From: Neodontobutis hainanensis | Taxonomy: Eukaryota; Chordata; Actinopteri; Gobiiformes; Odontobutidae | Reading direction: 5' to 3' | Assembly: GCA_024349245.1 (NCBI GenBank) | Contig: JALDNG010000099.1 | Location: 2,483,001 to 2,547,000, forward strand | Length of the DNA: 64,000 bases | Translations under genes and position numbers: made by a program | Shown: positions 41,549-56,522 of the stretch, piece after piece | Layout of the letters: every line of letters starts with the position of its first letter | Position numbering within the stretch: position 1 is the first letter of the stretch | Notes under the pieces: generated by a model | Told to the model about the DNA's origin: nothing | What the model saw: the letters and a program-made list of their open reading frames with translations, nothing else | Database searches by the model: none

Positions 41549-42467
41549 TTGTATCAAATCCCTTACCATTGAGGCCCACTGTTGCTTGTGTGTAGGAGAA
41601 TACACAGGGAGAGAGAGGCAATCCACCGTCCACATGGCTCAGAGTGACGTGTACTTACCAAGATGCTGGAGAAAAGTGACTGACATACAACATCTCCCAG
41701 TTGCTTGTTTGAAAATAGGAGGTGTTCTTGTGAAGGATGTGGATAAGGGCCTTTTGACACAATTCTGTTGGGGATGGTGGAATACCAATTTAAGAGAAAC
41801 AACTAAAACTAAAGAAATATAAACCACCTGCTTTTGCAGAACTACGTGCAGAAGAGGTTCAAGATGCTGCAAAGACATTCTGAAAGAAGCAGCACCTGGG
41901 TGCATTAAACCAAAAAGTCTCAAGTCATGCACAGTTGGTATATCTAGAAGAAACCAAATTGTGTACTGCCTTAACGTAACAACACTCACAAGGCAGCTGT
42001 CTCAATAATTGTATGCCATTCAAAAGCAGCTGGCCTAATTAACTGCAAGCCAGAGCAGCAAGTTGTTGGCATCAGACTATGCCATGATGTGTAAATGAAT
42101 CCTGCCTTAGTGAGTGCCAAAAGCAAGCAGTTCAACAGCCAGCAACAAAAATGGCAGCAACTGAACAAGTATGTGCCAGACCAACCTTGTCCTGCAAGAA
42201 AGAAGCCTGTCCAGATGTACAGCTGAAGTCACGGTCGCCGGTCAAATCTGTCCCTGCCTCCTGGATACCGGATCACAGGTAACCACAATCCCAGTGTCAT
42301 TTTACAATGAGCAATTCTTAGACCAACCTATCCATTCACTCAACTAGTTACTCTCCTTCAAAGGTGCTGTGGGCCAGAGCATTCCTTATCTTGAGTATTT
42401 GAGACACCAGTTCCCAAAGAATTCCATTGGGAGTAATTTCCCAATTCAAATCCTAGCACAGATGTCA
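41549..42467 (+). mobile_element. Gypsy-like gag-protease fragment, copy b
   Basis: Paralogue of 4913-5962. The retropepsin triad (codons for D-T-G) is at about 42262-42270. It is shorter by small deletions in the gag-like part. A stop codon replaces a sense codon just after IHSLN relative to copy a. Confidence 0.55.
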
Positions 42468-42816
42468 GACCTGGATTTCTTTAGTCTTAAATGACATGAA
42501 TACTCTTTAGGCCCTGTATGAGCTGTTGTGCAGCAGTGATTCCTCTTCATTTCAGTCTAGGTCCTTATGGCTATAAAATTGTCTTGCAAACCCTCCAGCT
42601 GACACACCAGAAACATGGAAATAACAATGTTTATATCGTCACAGTCTGCAGTAAGCGCCCAATGCTCATTCCAGTATGTCACACACATGTGGTGGAGGGT
42701 GCAGCTATGGTTTCCACTCCAATGACCAATCACTGACTTCCCGTATTAAGGAATGCTGGGAGGTTTGGATTTTAGCAGTTGTTTGATCAATTCTACCTGT
42801 TAGTTCATGCTGTAAC
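42468..42816. other. no gene recognised
   Basis: Short unassigned segment between the gag-protease fragment and a hAT end. Confidence 0.4.
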
Positions 42817-43690
42817 CAGTGTTGGTTAATGAGTATAATGGTGTTACTAACTGAGTTTATTTTTCAGTAACGGAGTAATATAACGAATAACTTTTCCTAT
42901 TGTTTAGAAGCCATTATTGTTACTGAGAATGTAAAGTGTTGTGTTACTACAATTAGGTTGAATAAAGCGCAAGGTGTCATGCTTTGGCTGCACATCAGCT
43001 CCTGCCGTAGATAGCAGAGGTGGGGATGATCACATTGTTGCAAATGTGATGATGATTGGCTGGGTGGGTGAGGCTCTGCTCACGCGGTCTCACTGCACGC
43101 TCTGACTACCACTAAACAGACTGCGTCAGCAACAATGGCGAGGAGCCAGCGAAATTTAAAGGTACCGTTCTTAAACTGGAAATACCGACACTATTTCTCT
43201 TTAATCGAAAATAAAGACAAGAATATTTCTGTAACATGCTATGCCCAGGAAAATAGACTTTTTCCATGTCTGCTTAAGCAACTCAAATCTTATGAAGCAC
43301 CTTACATCAGCACATGCTAACACGACACTTGTTTGCTTCTCCTCCTACGTTACAATCACTGGTTTAGTTGTTAGATAAGAGGAGTATTTTAGTATAGATT
43401 AATGTATTGTTCATTTTTACTGAGAATGAACAAGTTAATCTACAGACAGAGTTGGACTGTGTTCTGTTTATTGTGCAATAATTTGCAGGTACAGAGATTT
43501 GCACTTAATGGCCTTTGTTTCTTTTACCCAAGTTTACATTTGTGCGTCTTAATTTTGCACTTGAATTTTATTTATTCAATATTTTGTTTTTATATGTTTT
43601 TGTTTCTATGTATATCATATGGCAGACTGCAATCTACTGAGCTCATATAAATACCAAAGGTTCTAAAATACACTATACTGTATAAAGTGT
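42817..43690 (+). mobile_element. hAT deletion derivative
   Basis: CAGTGTTGG at 42817 marks the 5' end. An ATG at 43135 opens a BED-finger-like N-terminus (LNWKYRHYFSLIENKDKNISVTC) that stops at 43320. The sequence then jumps to a 3' UTR (43440-43680) that matches, inverted, 2430-2590. The transposase body is deleted. The 3' terminal repeat is not seen. Confidence 0.55.
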
Positions 43691-43729
43691 TTTTATTTTT
43701 ATAAAGTTTGTATGTTTAATTCCACTCAG

Positions 43730-44400
43730 AAAAAGTTACAAGTACAGCGCTAGGCATAGGTTGCATCAGCCATATATGAAACAACCACGGCCTTTTAAGC
43801 AACAGCCAAATGCTGCTCCTCAACATATAATACAATCACAATTATCTTAAACACTGATGCCTTCAGTTCCCTATGGCCAACCTCAACAACAACAACAAAC
43901 ATCACAGGTGCATAATGCGCAGTTCCTGCCTGCACCAAGTGCCAGGTGCAGGACAATATCAACAATAGGGAGGCCAGGACCCTACTACGGAGAGAGTGGA
44001 GTACCCAGCACCAGAAGTGCACATACTAATTTAGGGAAACTTCTGAAATTTATGGTAGACTCAATGGGGCTAAATATAGTACCATCAATTGCGCTTTTCC
44101 ACTCTATCCTTAACCTCCGGTGTAGACTTAGGTGCAGACCAACTAACAGTGACGCATTCATTTTTACTACAGCTTACCTCTCCCATTAATTTAATGGCAA
44201 GAGATTTAATAGCTACTCTTAAGGCAGTAATTATCTGTGAAGAGGCATATACAGACGTACTCTTCCCGAATGGCTATGTGTGTCATTCCTCCACTCATTT
44301 TGACTCTCAAATGCTTCAAGGCATAGCTGAAGACAATGGGGCACACATTGGGGAGCACTGGACTCAGACTCTGTTACTCACTTTGTGATAGAGTGGGACA
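43730..44400 (+). mobile_element. possible retroelement remnant
   Basis: Gln-rich coding-like text (QPQQQQQTSQVHNAQ) is followed in other frames by SPINLMARDL. That string resembles the NLMGRDLL-type segment at the end of retroviral-type proteases. Frameshifts are frequent, and no RT or LTR is visible. The assignment is tentative. Confidence 0.3.
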
Positions 44401-45405
44401 CTCTGGGGTTTGCTGATTTGATACTATCTTAAGAGATGGGGCTCCGGTCAGAGAGTGGGCACGGAGACAAAAACTACCACAGTTAAACTATGGTTAGGGT
44501 AAGCATTGTGGTTTATATTACCTATGGTTACGTTTTGTTACAACAACGATGTTGATGACACTTCATGCTGAAGATCAAATATGAATAAAAACATATTTCT
44601 ACCAGTGTTCGCTAACGTATGTGTATCCTGAGTCGGTCGAGTTGAGCTAAAATTCGATAACATTTTTGTCTTTAAAGGGTGATCACGTTGTTTGTCTCTG
44701 GAGTTCAGACAACTAAGTGGTCTTAAAATGAAGTGTAATTTCTTATGTTTCTAACCGTATATTGTTTGAATTATTTCAATTCAATTTCATATGTTTTTAC
44801 AGTGGCCGTAAAATGAGCGCTATCGCCCGAGCTTTTAGCACTAAGCTACTATTATCCTGAGTCAGACACTACTACTATCCCAGTCGGTCACTCACCTTCT
44901 TGACGTATGGAGCTTAATTTGTGGGATTTTTTTAGCTTGCATTAGCTTTACTTAGATCTGGGATATTGCCGTTGGTGTTTACACACATTCTGTGCACTAA
45001 TTTCTGTCCTTCAGAATAAGATCTCATGCCTTGGCCAAGAAAAACACTATTATGTTTATGTTAACTTGTTTACAGCCCACTCTTCAGGATGTTTTTTGAT
45101 CTCCTCCTTTCAGTAATGTTGATGTCTTATTTTAGAGTTTAACACTGTATTAGATCATGTATTAGCCTACATTATAATCCTGGATTCACTTAAAGTCAAA
45201 CAAAAATTAGGAAAATACAGTTTTGTAAGATAATAAGAAACAAGGAGCCACAACAATTACACCAAAATTACTGATTTAAATAATTACAAATTGATTGAAA
45301 TAAATTTAATTAATTAAATACTTTTGTTTTTACCAAGAAAAATTTTAATATAAAAACAAAAATTACAATAGATTTTACAAACTGCATAAGCAAATATTTA
45401 CAAAA

Positions 45406-45606
45406 TTATTTATCGTTGCACCAAAAACAAATACATTCTTCCACCAGCTCCTCCTCCCAAGCCACACAGGTACAGTGAAACCATTTTTCACACCCGTCAC
45501 ACCCACGACACCAGTCCCTCGTCTGACTCTGGAGGGTCAGGCTGCCAGCACCGGCCACACCGCCACACATCATACTCCAGTCTTTCTTTGGCAAAAGAAA
45601 GGTCAA
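45406..45606 (-). pseudogene. PHD-type zinc finger of the pogo-like element
   Basis: WCRGCDGCEKWFHCTC followed by CICFWCND gives the C4HC3 pattern of a PHD finger. It lies ~100 bp beyond the catalytic region and before the 3' inverted repeat, so it is part of the transposase, perhaps as a separate exon. Confidence 0.65.
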
Positions 45607-45709
45607 TATTTTATTGGGTTACAATATTAGGGAGCCATTTATAGCATTGCATATTAAAATAAATTACTTATCCTACATGAACTTGTTTAAGACAAAAGAA
45701 CCACAATAA

Positions 45710-46693
45710 TTAATTAATCACATAAACAGATTTTATATAGCCTATATTTGTTGTTAGTATATGTTTGTTCTTTTGTTGACTAACGGTGGATGTCGAGGGC
45801 CCAGTGGACAGGGAGAAGAAGCTGGAGGAAGATGATTGGATGACTGTTAAAGAAGTGACAAAGAGCTTAGTGACAATTTGTCTACACCTATAACTAGTAC
45901 AGCAGTTATTATCAAAGAGTGTGTATTGGGTTTGTGGGAATGACAGGTTGGACAAGGAGATGTGGAAATAGAGGGATAGCATCAGGCCTGGACTGAGAAG
46001 ATACCGGTGGGGTTGGTGGACGCGATGCGGTCCTTCAATGAGGCCCGGACGCCATGACCCGAGACCAGTCGAGTCCAGTGGTAAAGGCCCCCGATCCTTT
46101 ACCCTCTGATATGAGTTTCTAAAGACCCTTGAAAACTCTTTTCTGGAAACCAAAAAAGAGTGGCTAACAGCCGACAGATCCCCTGCTATACCAGAGAAAT
46201 CTGCCTTCAAGGGTCCAAGAAACTCACATCCAGAGGCTGCAGGATGTGAGAGGTGTGTGGCGGTAAGCACAGAAGAATGACCCCTTCCTCTGTGCTGCCC
46301 GGACCAGCTCTGGTTCTAGGTGGGATTGGTGGCCGTCCATCACTAGCAGCAGTGGCCGCTCCTTGGTGACATATAGGAGGAAATGCCTGACGAACCACTT
46401 CAGGAACAGGTCACTGTCTATGTACCCCACCTGCAACTTCCCATAGAGGGCGTTAGGGACCCCATCCTTGAGGTAGGGCCCCCCAGGATATCTCCCCTTG
46501 TAGATAATAAATGGGGGGGGACATCCTCCCCAGCCACGTTGAAGCAGGCCAGGACTGTGACGTGGTCCCTGGTGCCCTGGGCCTCCTTGTAGACATGTTT
46601 TGTCCCCCGGGACACAACAACCTTTCTTTTTGTGAAGTCCAGCTGAAACCCTGTCTCGTCGCAGTTGTAAATCTGATGGGGCTTCTCCCTCAA
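45710..46693 (-). pseudogene. pogo-like transposase catalytic region
   Basis: IYNCDETGFQLD has the first catalytic D. VMDGHQSHLEPELVRAAQ has the second. LLCLPPHTSHILQPLDVSFL is the conserved C-terminal core of the DDE_1 superfamily. They are spread over at least three frames (46693-46418, 46436-46224, 46398-45710). Confidence 0.75.
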
Positions 46694-46829
46694 CCCATGC
46701 TCCTCTAGGGTGGTTTTGAGGAGCCTAAAATATTCTTCAATTGGCCCCCTCTTGGCACACGAAGCCCTCCCGCGGTCAATAATGTCTGGGGTCAGGATGG
46801 TGAGCTCATGGTGGTGGCGTTCCCTGAAG

Positions 46830-47183
46830 TTAATCCACTACGTCTGGCTCAGCGCCACCCTTGGTGTTTCTGGGTGGAGCAGGTTGTACAGAGCCAGAGC
46901 GTGGGCCAGAACCTGAGGCTTTGTCAGAGGAAACCCGTAACTTACAGCATACTTCTTCTTCTTCTTCAGGAGTGAGAAGTGGCCTCTGACCATGAACACA
47001 GTCAGAGGCCACCCTTCCTCTGACTTGGTCATTCAAGCTGGACCTAGGGACCCCAAACTGAGCAGCTGCCTGCCTGATGGTGAGCCTGCCTGCTTCCACC
47101 TCCTCCTTGGCTTGTGCCATGGCCTCCAGGGTCCATTTTCTTGTCTTACTCTCCCTTTTCTTTAGCTGCCTAATATTTGGCAT
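46830..47183 (-). pseudogene. pogo-like transposase N-terminus (HTH)
   Basis: MPNIRQLKKRESKTRKWTLE starts 117 codons. EAGRLTIRQAAAQFGVPRSSL is a psq/CENPB-type helix-turn-helix used by pogo transposases for DNA binding. The reading shifts frame after residue ~115. Confidence 0.75.
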
Positions 47184-47379
47184 CTGTTATTTTACAAAAA
47201 AGAGAATATAAACACAGTTAAAGAGGGAGCTTTTAAAATAAATATAAAAACAAAATTGCTAATTATTTTAGCACAAGCAAAAATTAAACAGGTTACCTTT
47301 TTAACAAAGTTTTCTCATTTTTGTAATCTTGAAAGTCCTGTGAAGAAAATCACTCACACTTCTCAAACCTACCTTCTGT

Positions 47380-47565
47380 CTCTGTCTATTCTTTCCTTTT
47401 CTCTTATTTTTTTCCTTTCTTCTTTCTCCTTCCTTTCTCTTTACTTCCTTTCTCTTTGTTTTGTTTTTTCTTTTTACCTTTCCTTCACTTTCCTTTCTTT
47501 GTTTCTCCTTCCTTGTTTTATTATTTGCTTTCCTTTTCTATCTTTCTCCTCTTTCTTCCTTTAAA
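47380..47565 (+). repeat. polypyrimidine tract
   Basis: About 185 bp almost solely C and T on +, inside the pogo-like element upstream of its coding region. Confidence 0.7.
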
Positions 47566-48369
47566 AATAGCAAATAGATAGCACATTTAATAAGCTACAT
47601 TTTGGATCATGTTCTGAAAATGAAACCCATCCTCTCAAGATTCACTCACACAGACACACACAAAAAGATTTTCAATTAAAAACTTACTCAATAGTAATAA
47701 TGTAATAAGTAAAATGACATAGCCTAATAATTTTAGTTTACAAATAATTTGGGAGTGTCCCAACTGTACAGATATATTTTACATGTTTTATTTTCTCTTC
47801 TTTAAAATAAACCTAACATTGATTGATTTTATTGTAATTAAAACTGATAATTGATAGAAATAAATAAAAATAATCAAATGTCAACAGATTTTTATTACAA
47901 ACAACCAATTTCTATCTTTGTTCCACATCGGAACAGAGGCTTAAAAAATTATTTGTAAAAAATTAATATTATCGCGACATATGATTGTTATACACTTTCT
48001 TGGGTGTCAAGCTAGCAACAAAACTAACTAAATTATTAACAAACACATCAGTCTGTTACTCAAATTGATTTTACCACCTCTTTTCTTTTATGAAAGTTTT
48101 TATTTTGTCCGCACCCTGATTCAGACACTCGCAAAGACGAGACTGTTGCCAAAGTTAATATGTGTTGAACAGCGTGACTTACCCTTTGACGGTGATCGCT
48201 AGACAAAGCAGCCGTTAAATAAACGGAAACTGCACTATAAGGCGTGACCGAATCAAGATAATAGTGACCGACTCAGGATACAGTTCCGCTACCTGGATAA
48301 TATTTCTGAAGCTGAAAGGACTCAGCCAGAGACTTTTGTCTCACTGCCAGCAGGGCTCTGTCAGAAAGA

Positions 48370-48545
48370 TTTGCTTCCTCTCTTTCTTTTTGTAGTTCCA
48401 AGCTCTTTGTCATGTTGTTTTATGTATTCCTGTAAGTCGATTGTGTTACTAAAGTTGCGAATGCCCTTTTTACAGATGTCGCATTCGCTGTGTTTTCATT
48501 CACAGCAGTAAAATACTTCCACACAGCGCTAGGTTTTTATCTGCC
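48370..48545 (-). pseudogene. ZBED/hAT N-terminal fragment
   Basis: The reverse strand reads WKYFTAVNENTA and, one base out of frame, CDICKKGIRNFSNTIDLQEY followed by KQHDKEL. This is a BED-type finger (C-x2-C then H). It borders the pogo-like element, which may have landed in it. Confidence 0.45.
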
Positions 48546-48699
48546 AGCTCCATGATACCAAGACAGACACGTACCACCTCGCTCTCACTCTCTCTGCAGC
48601 TGCTGCTGTTGGTGCTGCTGAGTCACGTGATTGTAGGGCAACAAAACACAGCAGAGCAGGGAGGGCCAATGTGTGTGACCAACGAAAGAAAAGAAGCTG

Positions 48700-51667
<2,968 letters not shown>

Positions 51668-51810
51668 TCTTTGCATGTGATAGTTTAGACATATTATGTT
51701 TGTTAATACCCTTGACTCATGATGATCAGATCACATTTTAAAGCAAATTTATTTAGAAAACCATGAAACTCCAAAAGATTCACATACCTTTTCTTGCCAC
51801 TGTATAATAT
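51668..51810. repeat. MITE fragment upstream of TAAR copy 4
   Basis: Ends in AAAGATTCACATACCTTTTC and TTGCCACTGTA, resembling a common Tc1-type MITE terminus. A paralogous piece lies before copy 5 (60645-60779). Confidence 0.5.
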
Positions 51811-51824
51811 AAACAAGATATTTA

Positions 51825-52047
51825 TAAATATACATAAAAATAGACCCACAATGACCGTCTAATTACCGTGAACAATCTGATTGGATCACACTAGTTTTCG
51901 TCAGCCTTGGAACAGACACAGGGGTTGATATGTTCTGTGTAAAGGCAAAGTTGCAAGCATACCAACATGAAGACACAGACTTCTGGGTGTCAATGGACAT
52001 GAGCGGAGTCGTGTATTCTTTTTGACACTGAAAAGCATTTTCTAGAT
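51825..52047 (+). promoter_or_regulatory. conserved upstream block of TAAR copy 4
   Basis: TAATTA at 51860-51865 and GATTGG at 51879-51884 are in the same order and spacing as before copies 3 and 5. Confidence 0.45.
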
Positions 52048-53001
52048 ATGAGTCTGAACAGGACTTACACTAACATCCATCCATGCTTTGAATTTGATAA
52101 TATGACTTACATTTTTTCCAGTAATCCTTCTGTACTCTGTGTACTGGTATATCTTTCTCTTGGACTGTTATCAGCTGCAACAGTTTGTGGAAACCTTGTA
52201 ATCATCTCTATTGTTTATTTTAAGCAGCTCCACAGTTCCACAAATTACCTTATCCTCTCTCTGGCTGTGGCTGACCTGCTCATTGGAATTGTAGTCTTTC
52301 CTTTCAGCATGGCACATACTGTAACCTCATGTCTCTATCAGGAAGATGTCTTTTGTATAATACGTGACTGTTTTGATGCTATACTCTGTACGTCCTCTAT
52401 TCTGAACTTGTGCTGTATTTCTATTGACCGTTATTATGCCATCTGTAATCCTCTCACATATAAAATCACAGTAACCGGTCATGTGGCTGGGATCATGATC
52501 TTGGAGTGTTGCTGTTATAATTGGTATTAGCGTCATTTTAGGAGGATACAGCCAAGGAATCTGTGAAGAAATGTGCTCCGTTGATGTGGTACTGTCAAAT
52601 GTTATGGGACCTGTTTTTGCTTTTTTATCCCTGCAATCATCATGCTCTGTATTTATCTTAAGATTTTCTTTGTTGCTCAGAGACAGAAAAACTTAATCCA
52701 GATTTCTAAATCTGGATCTATCAGTAAAATGGAGAGGAAGGCCACTAAAACTCTGGGCATAGTGATGGGAGTTTTCCTTTTATGTATGACCCCATGCTTT
52801 CTTTGTGCTGTCTTTCTGCCTTTATCGAATGACATCCCACCACTCGCTCTGTTTGAAGCACTCAACTGGCTCACACTGTCCAATTCAACACTCAACCCAT
52901 TTATTTATGCATTCTTCTACAGCTGGTTCAGACCTGCCTGTAAAATGATATTATCTGGACAGATATTCAAAGGTGACTTTTCCAACACAAAATTAATGTG
53001 A
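52048..53001 (+). pseudogene. TAAR copy 4, internal out-of-frame segment
   Basis: Opens at the conserved start. A 3-base deletion removes one Leu in TM1. An 8-base deletion near 52501 (between two TTGG repeats) in TM4 shifts the frame and exposes a stop at 52528-52530. A one-base deletion near 52624 brings the frame back, so TM5 to the C-terminus (to the TGA at 52999-53001) is again in the original frame. D3.32, DRY and NSTLNP are retained. Confidence 0.85.
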
Positions 53002-53518
53002 CGTGGTGCTTGTATCAGATAATACTATCTTGAACCCTGGATCTCAACTGGTGGGTCAGCACCTAAAAGTTGGGGCAGGCAGATTCTTGCGGGGCTAAAA
53101 AACTTGTTAAATTCAAATCAGTGCTGTCAATCAATGAAAAAATGTAATTAAGTTAATAATACTGATAAGATCTGATGAATCACAATTAATACAATTTTAA
53201 ACAATGTGGATAAACAACCATGCAGTGGTTAAATAAAAATGCTTGAAATGTTGAAGAAAACCTTTAATTTGATTTAATCGTCATACTTACATTTATATAA
53301 TGTTAAATCAAATATATGCATTTATTGTTTTTATTTTGCAATAATGATTTGTGTCTTAGGGGACAAATGGAACACCTTCTTTCCACCCTCTGACTAAACA
53401 TTACTTTTAACAATGTAGATTTGTGCAACTTACTATTAGACTTAGAGAATCCACTTTTCCTCCAATCACTTCAGAGACTACCTAGCTAACATTTTCAGAT
53501 GAATATTTCACCACTGTA
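53002..53518 (+). repeat. TAAR copy 4 3' flank
   Basis: Homologous to the flanks of copies 2 and 5. Non-coding. Confidence 0.55.
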
Positions 53519-53640
53519 AGGCAAGGCAGTTTATTTACATAGCACAATTCGTACACTGGGTCATTCAAAGTGCTTTACAGAAATAAAAGTCAAATTTAAA
53601 ATACATAGACAAAATTTAGAATAAGAAGCATTAGAAAATT
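53519..53640 (-). repeat. L2/CR1-like LINE tail, copy b
   Basis: AAGGCAAGGCAGTTTATTTA onwards matches 18838-18960. It is cut at about 53640. Confidence 0.7.
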
Positions 53641-55190
53641 AAAGCCATGCAAGCGCGATAAAAGCCCTCGCCTCCCTTGTAACCGCAGGGACACATGTAC
53701 TCGATGCGATTTAGGTGTACGCGACTTTCATCCCACATGGTGGACTTCCCTTTTCAGTTTAAGCTGTGGCTGTTTTAGACTTTTCTGTTTGCGCTGAGGT
53801 TTCCTATGGATGTACCAAGTTTAATTTTTCTACGTTGGAAAAAATTACTTTCACTTTCCATAGGCAGAATGTATTTTAATTTTCCAGGGGTCGCCACTGA
53901 GTCATTTCTTTTTATTATTTTTTCAAATACTTACGATATATCAATATTTCGCCAGGCTTAAGTTTAGTGGCCAATAAAATGTACTTTTTGAGCACATTTA
54001 CTGGGTCAAAATTAAGGATAATTTTGCAGAAAATATTAAATTAAATAAAAATATAAATTAAGAAAAAAAAAACAAGAAAAGGCGCTGTCTATTTTGCACA
54101 CGTGTGTTTAGCTCATTTTGCCTAAGTTTGGTGTTTGTGGAATGAAGCAGCTATTTTCTGTCAATTTTTAAAAGTGAGGTGTATTCTAAGCCGGTTCACA
54201 TATTCAATTCAAAATGGCCGCCTTCTCGTGTGATAGGGTGTGGTCCCCATTGGCTTTTATGTTCATAAGCCCATGCTGGATATGTGTACCAAGTTTCATT
54301 TGCCTAGGACAAACTAAAATTTTCCCTTCCCATTGACTTTTTCCACATATTTTCTCCGTTGCCATGGCAACACATTTATAGATACGGGGTGGTTGTCATT
54401 GGCTTTTATGTTCATCATGACAAAAGAGATGTGTGTACCAAATTTCATGTCTCTATGACAAACTAAATTCTTGGGTCCCATTATAAGTTTGTAGGGGGCG
54501 CTGGAGAGTCATTTCTAAAGTTAACCCTTTTATTTACATATTTTTGTGTTCAGGTCATGAATGTGCATAAACGCTCTTTTGGGTCCAACTTGATCCGAGA
54601 AGGCGTTTGAGAGTTAAGGGATAATTTATTTTTACAAAAATGTCCGCCTCGTTACAGGCTTGCCACACCCACACCCAATAAGATATCAAAAACAAAATGA
54701 CAACTTTGTTTGGCCCTTGTGTCTAGATGATACTCACCAAATTTGGGGCCATTTAGAAAAAAACACAATAAGTTAAATCTTTTGGCGTAAGGGGTGCGAT
54801 TTAGGTGGTCGAGACTTTCATCCCAAATGGCGGACTTCCTGTTGAGTTTACGCTGTGGCTGTCAAAGACTTTTCTGTTTGCCCTGAGGTGTCCTATGGAT
54901 GTACCAAGTTTTGTATTTCTACATTGGAAAAAAATAACTTTCACTTTCCATAGGCCCAATGTATTTTGACTTTTCTAGGGGTCGCCACTGAATCATTTTT
55001 CATATTTTTTTTCGGGGACTTCAAATACATACATTTTTCGCCGATCTTAAACTTTGGGCCCAATAAAAATGACTTTTTGCGCATGTTCATCGGGTCAAAT
55101 TGAGGATCATTTTGCAGAAAAATAAATAAATAAAAATTACTCGAGCAAAAACAATAGGCCCTTCTGGTTATCACCAGCTCGGGCATAATA
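53641..55190. repeat. non-coding interspersed repeat, internally duplicated
   Basis: About 53710-53960 and 54790-55050 are direct copies (both with TATGGATGTACCAAGTTT and GGGGTCGCCACTGA). It ends with GGTTATCACCAGCTCGGGC followed by TAATAA-type repeats. The family is common in fish genomes, but its class is unknown to me. Confidence 0.5.
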
Positions 55191-55545
55191 AAAATAGTAA
55201 TAATACATCAAATTTATATAGTACTTTTCAGGGGATGCAAAGACGCTTCACATACATAAAATAAAACAGAGCAATAAACATAACAACATATTGCAAAGGA
55301 GATTATGACAGGTTGTAACATTTCTTGAAAAGGTGAGTTTTTAACTGTTACTTAAATGTTTCCAGTGAGTCGGAGGTTCGGATTTTTGGAAGGAGGGAGT
55401 TCCAGAGGGTAGGGGCAGCTATGGCAAAGGCTCTGTCCCCCAAGGTACGGTGCATAGATTTGGTGATAGGGGTGAGGAGATTTGAGTCAGAGTCGCCAAG
55501 TTGGCAACACTGCCACCAACTATGTACTGTGGTTGACATAAAGAA
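55191..55545 (-). mobile_element. LINE C-terminal fragment
   Basis: Reading down from 55545: GDRAFAIAAPTLWNSLLPKI and DSLETFK, the conserved end of L2/CR1/Jockey-type LINE proteins. A 3' UTR follows with TTTATATAGTACTTTTCAGG (reverse complement direction). Confidence 0.65.
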
Positions 55546-55979
55546 GTGTCGAACAACATTCTACCAGCCCCAATGGAATCCTGTAGAGAGATTTATTTGG
55601 ACTTTACTCGACATGCTAGGTACTCTGGAAACAAAGCAAAAATTTTAATGGAAGGAGTATGTAAAAGCTTATGTACTAGAAACAATTCACTCTTTATGAG
55701 TTGATGCTGCAATTTCCTTGTTTGCCTGTTGATCTAGCCTTTGGGTTGCCAACAAGAAACCTCAACACATTCAGAGTATGTAAAAAAAAAGTCCAGGCTT
55801 GAAGAAAGCTATCAAGTTGCTTCAAAGAACTAAATTTTCTTAATGATTATTTACACTTTTCTCCTCTGTGGGAATTTTTGCTCTCTCCTTCAGAACTATT
55901 AACACTGAATCTCCCATCTCTTACCGTAAAACTTTTACTAGTAAAATGGCAATGTAAAGCCATGGATCTGTAGTACCAG

Positions 55980-56522
55980 TAAATACCTTAAAGATGAAAA
56001 ACTATTGACATGACTCCCTTCTTCACCTGACTTAAACCCTATTGAGAACTTTTAGGCCCTTCTTAAGCAGGACATTTACAGTGAAGGTAAAAAATACACC
56101 TCTCTGAACAGTGTCTGGGAGGCTGTGGAGGTGAATGGAAGGCTTATGACTGTTATTGAAAAGAAGGGTGGCTATATTGCTCACTGAGTTTTTTTTTTCA
56201 TTTATTTCAGAAATGTTTATTTGTAAATTTTATTTACAAGTTTGTTTATTATTCTCACTTTAAAAGGTGAAAATTAACAAGTGAGAAAATATTTGTTTTT
56301 CATTTAGTTGTATAATAATTCTGCACACTAATAGTTGCCTACTAATGGTGTACATGTACCGTAGATATTTTCTTAAAAAAAAAGCCTAAACTTCACTTTT
56401 ACTACTTAAATGTTCAGGTTTGAGGGTTTGTTAACAGTTTGGATTGATCAAGAGCACTGTAGTTGTACAATATCAAAATGAATCCTCAAAAATACAACTT
56501 GCCTAATTATTGTGCACACAGT
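55980..56522 (+). mobile_element. Tc1/mariner-like 3' end
   Basis: The transposase C-terminus (SPDLNPIENF followed by a stop, then LKQDIYSEGKKYTSLNSVWE and KKGGYIAH) includes the D-x-N-P-I-E catalytic glutamate region. The terminal sequence ACTTGCCTAATTATTGTGCA ends at 56522. The 5' part is missing or unrecognisable. Confidence 0.6.

Larger units (their letters stand above)
44626..48278 (-). mobile_element. pogo-like DNA transposon with a PHD finger
   Basis: 3653 bp bounded by perfect inverted ends TCCTGAGTCGGTC (44626-44638) and GACCGACTCAGGA (48266-48278), with TA on both sides (44624-44625 and 48279-48280). Subterminal variants of the same motif recur inside each end (about 44858-44885 and 48244-48260). 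The - strand carries an HTH/psq N-terminus, a DDE_1-type catalytic region and a C-terminal PHD-type finger, all frameshifted relative to each other. Confidence 0.85.
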
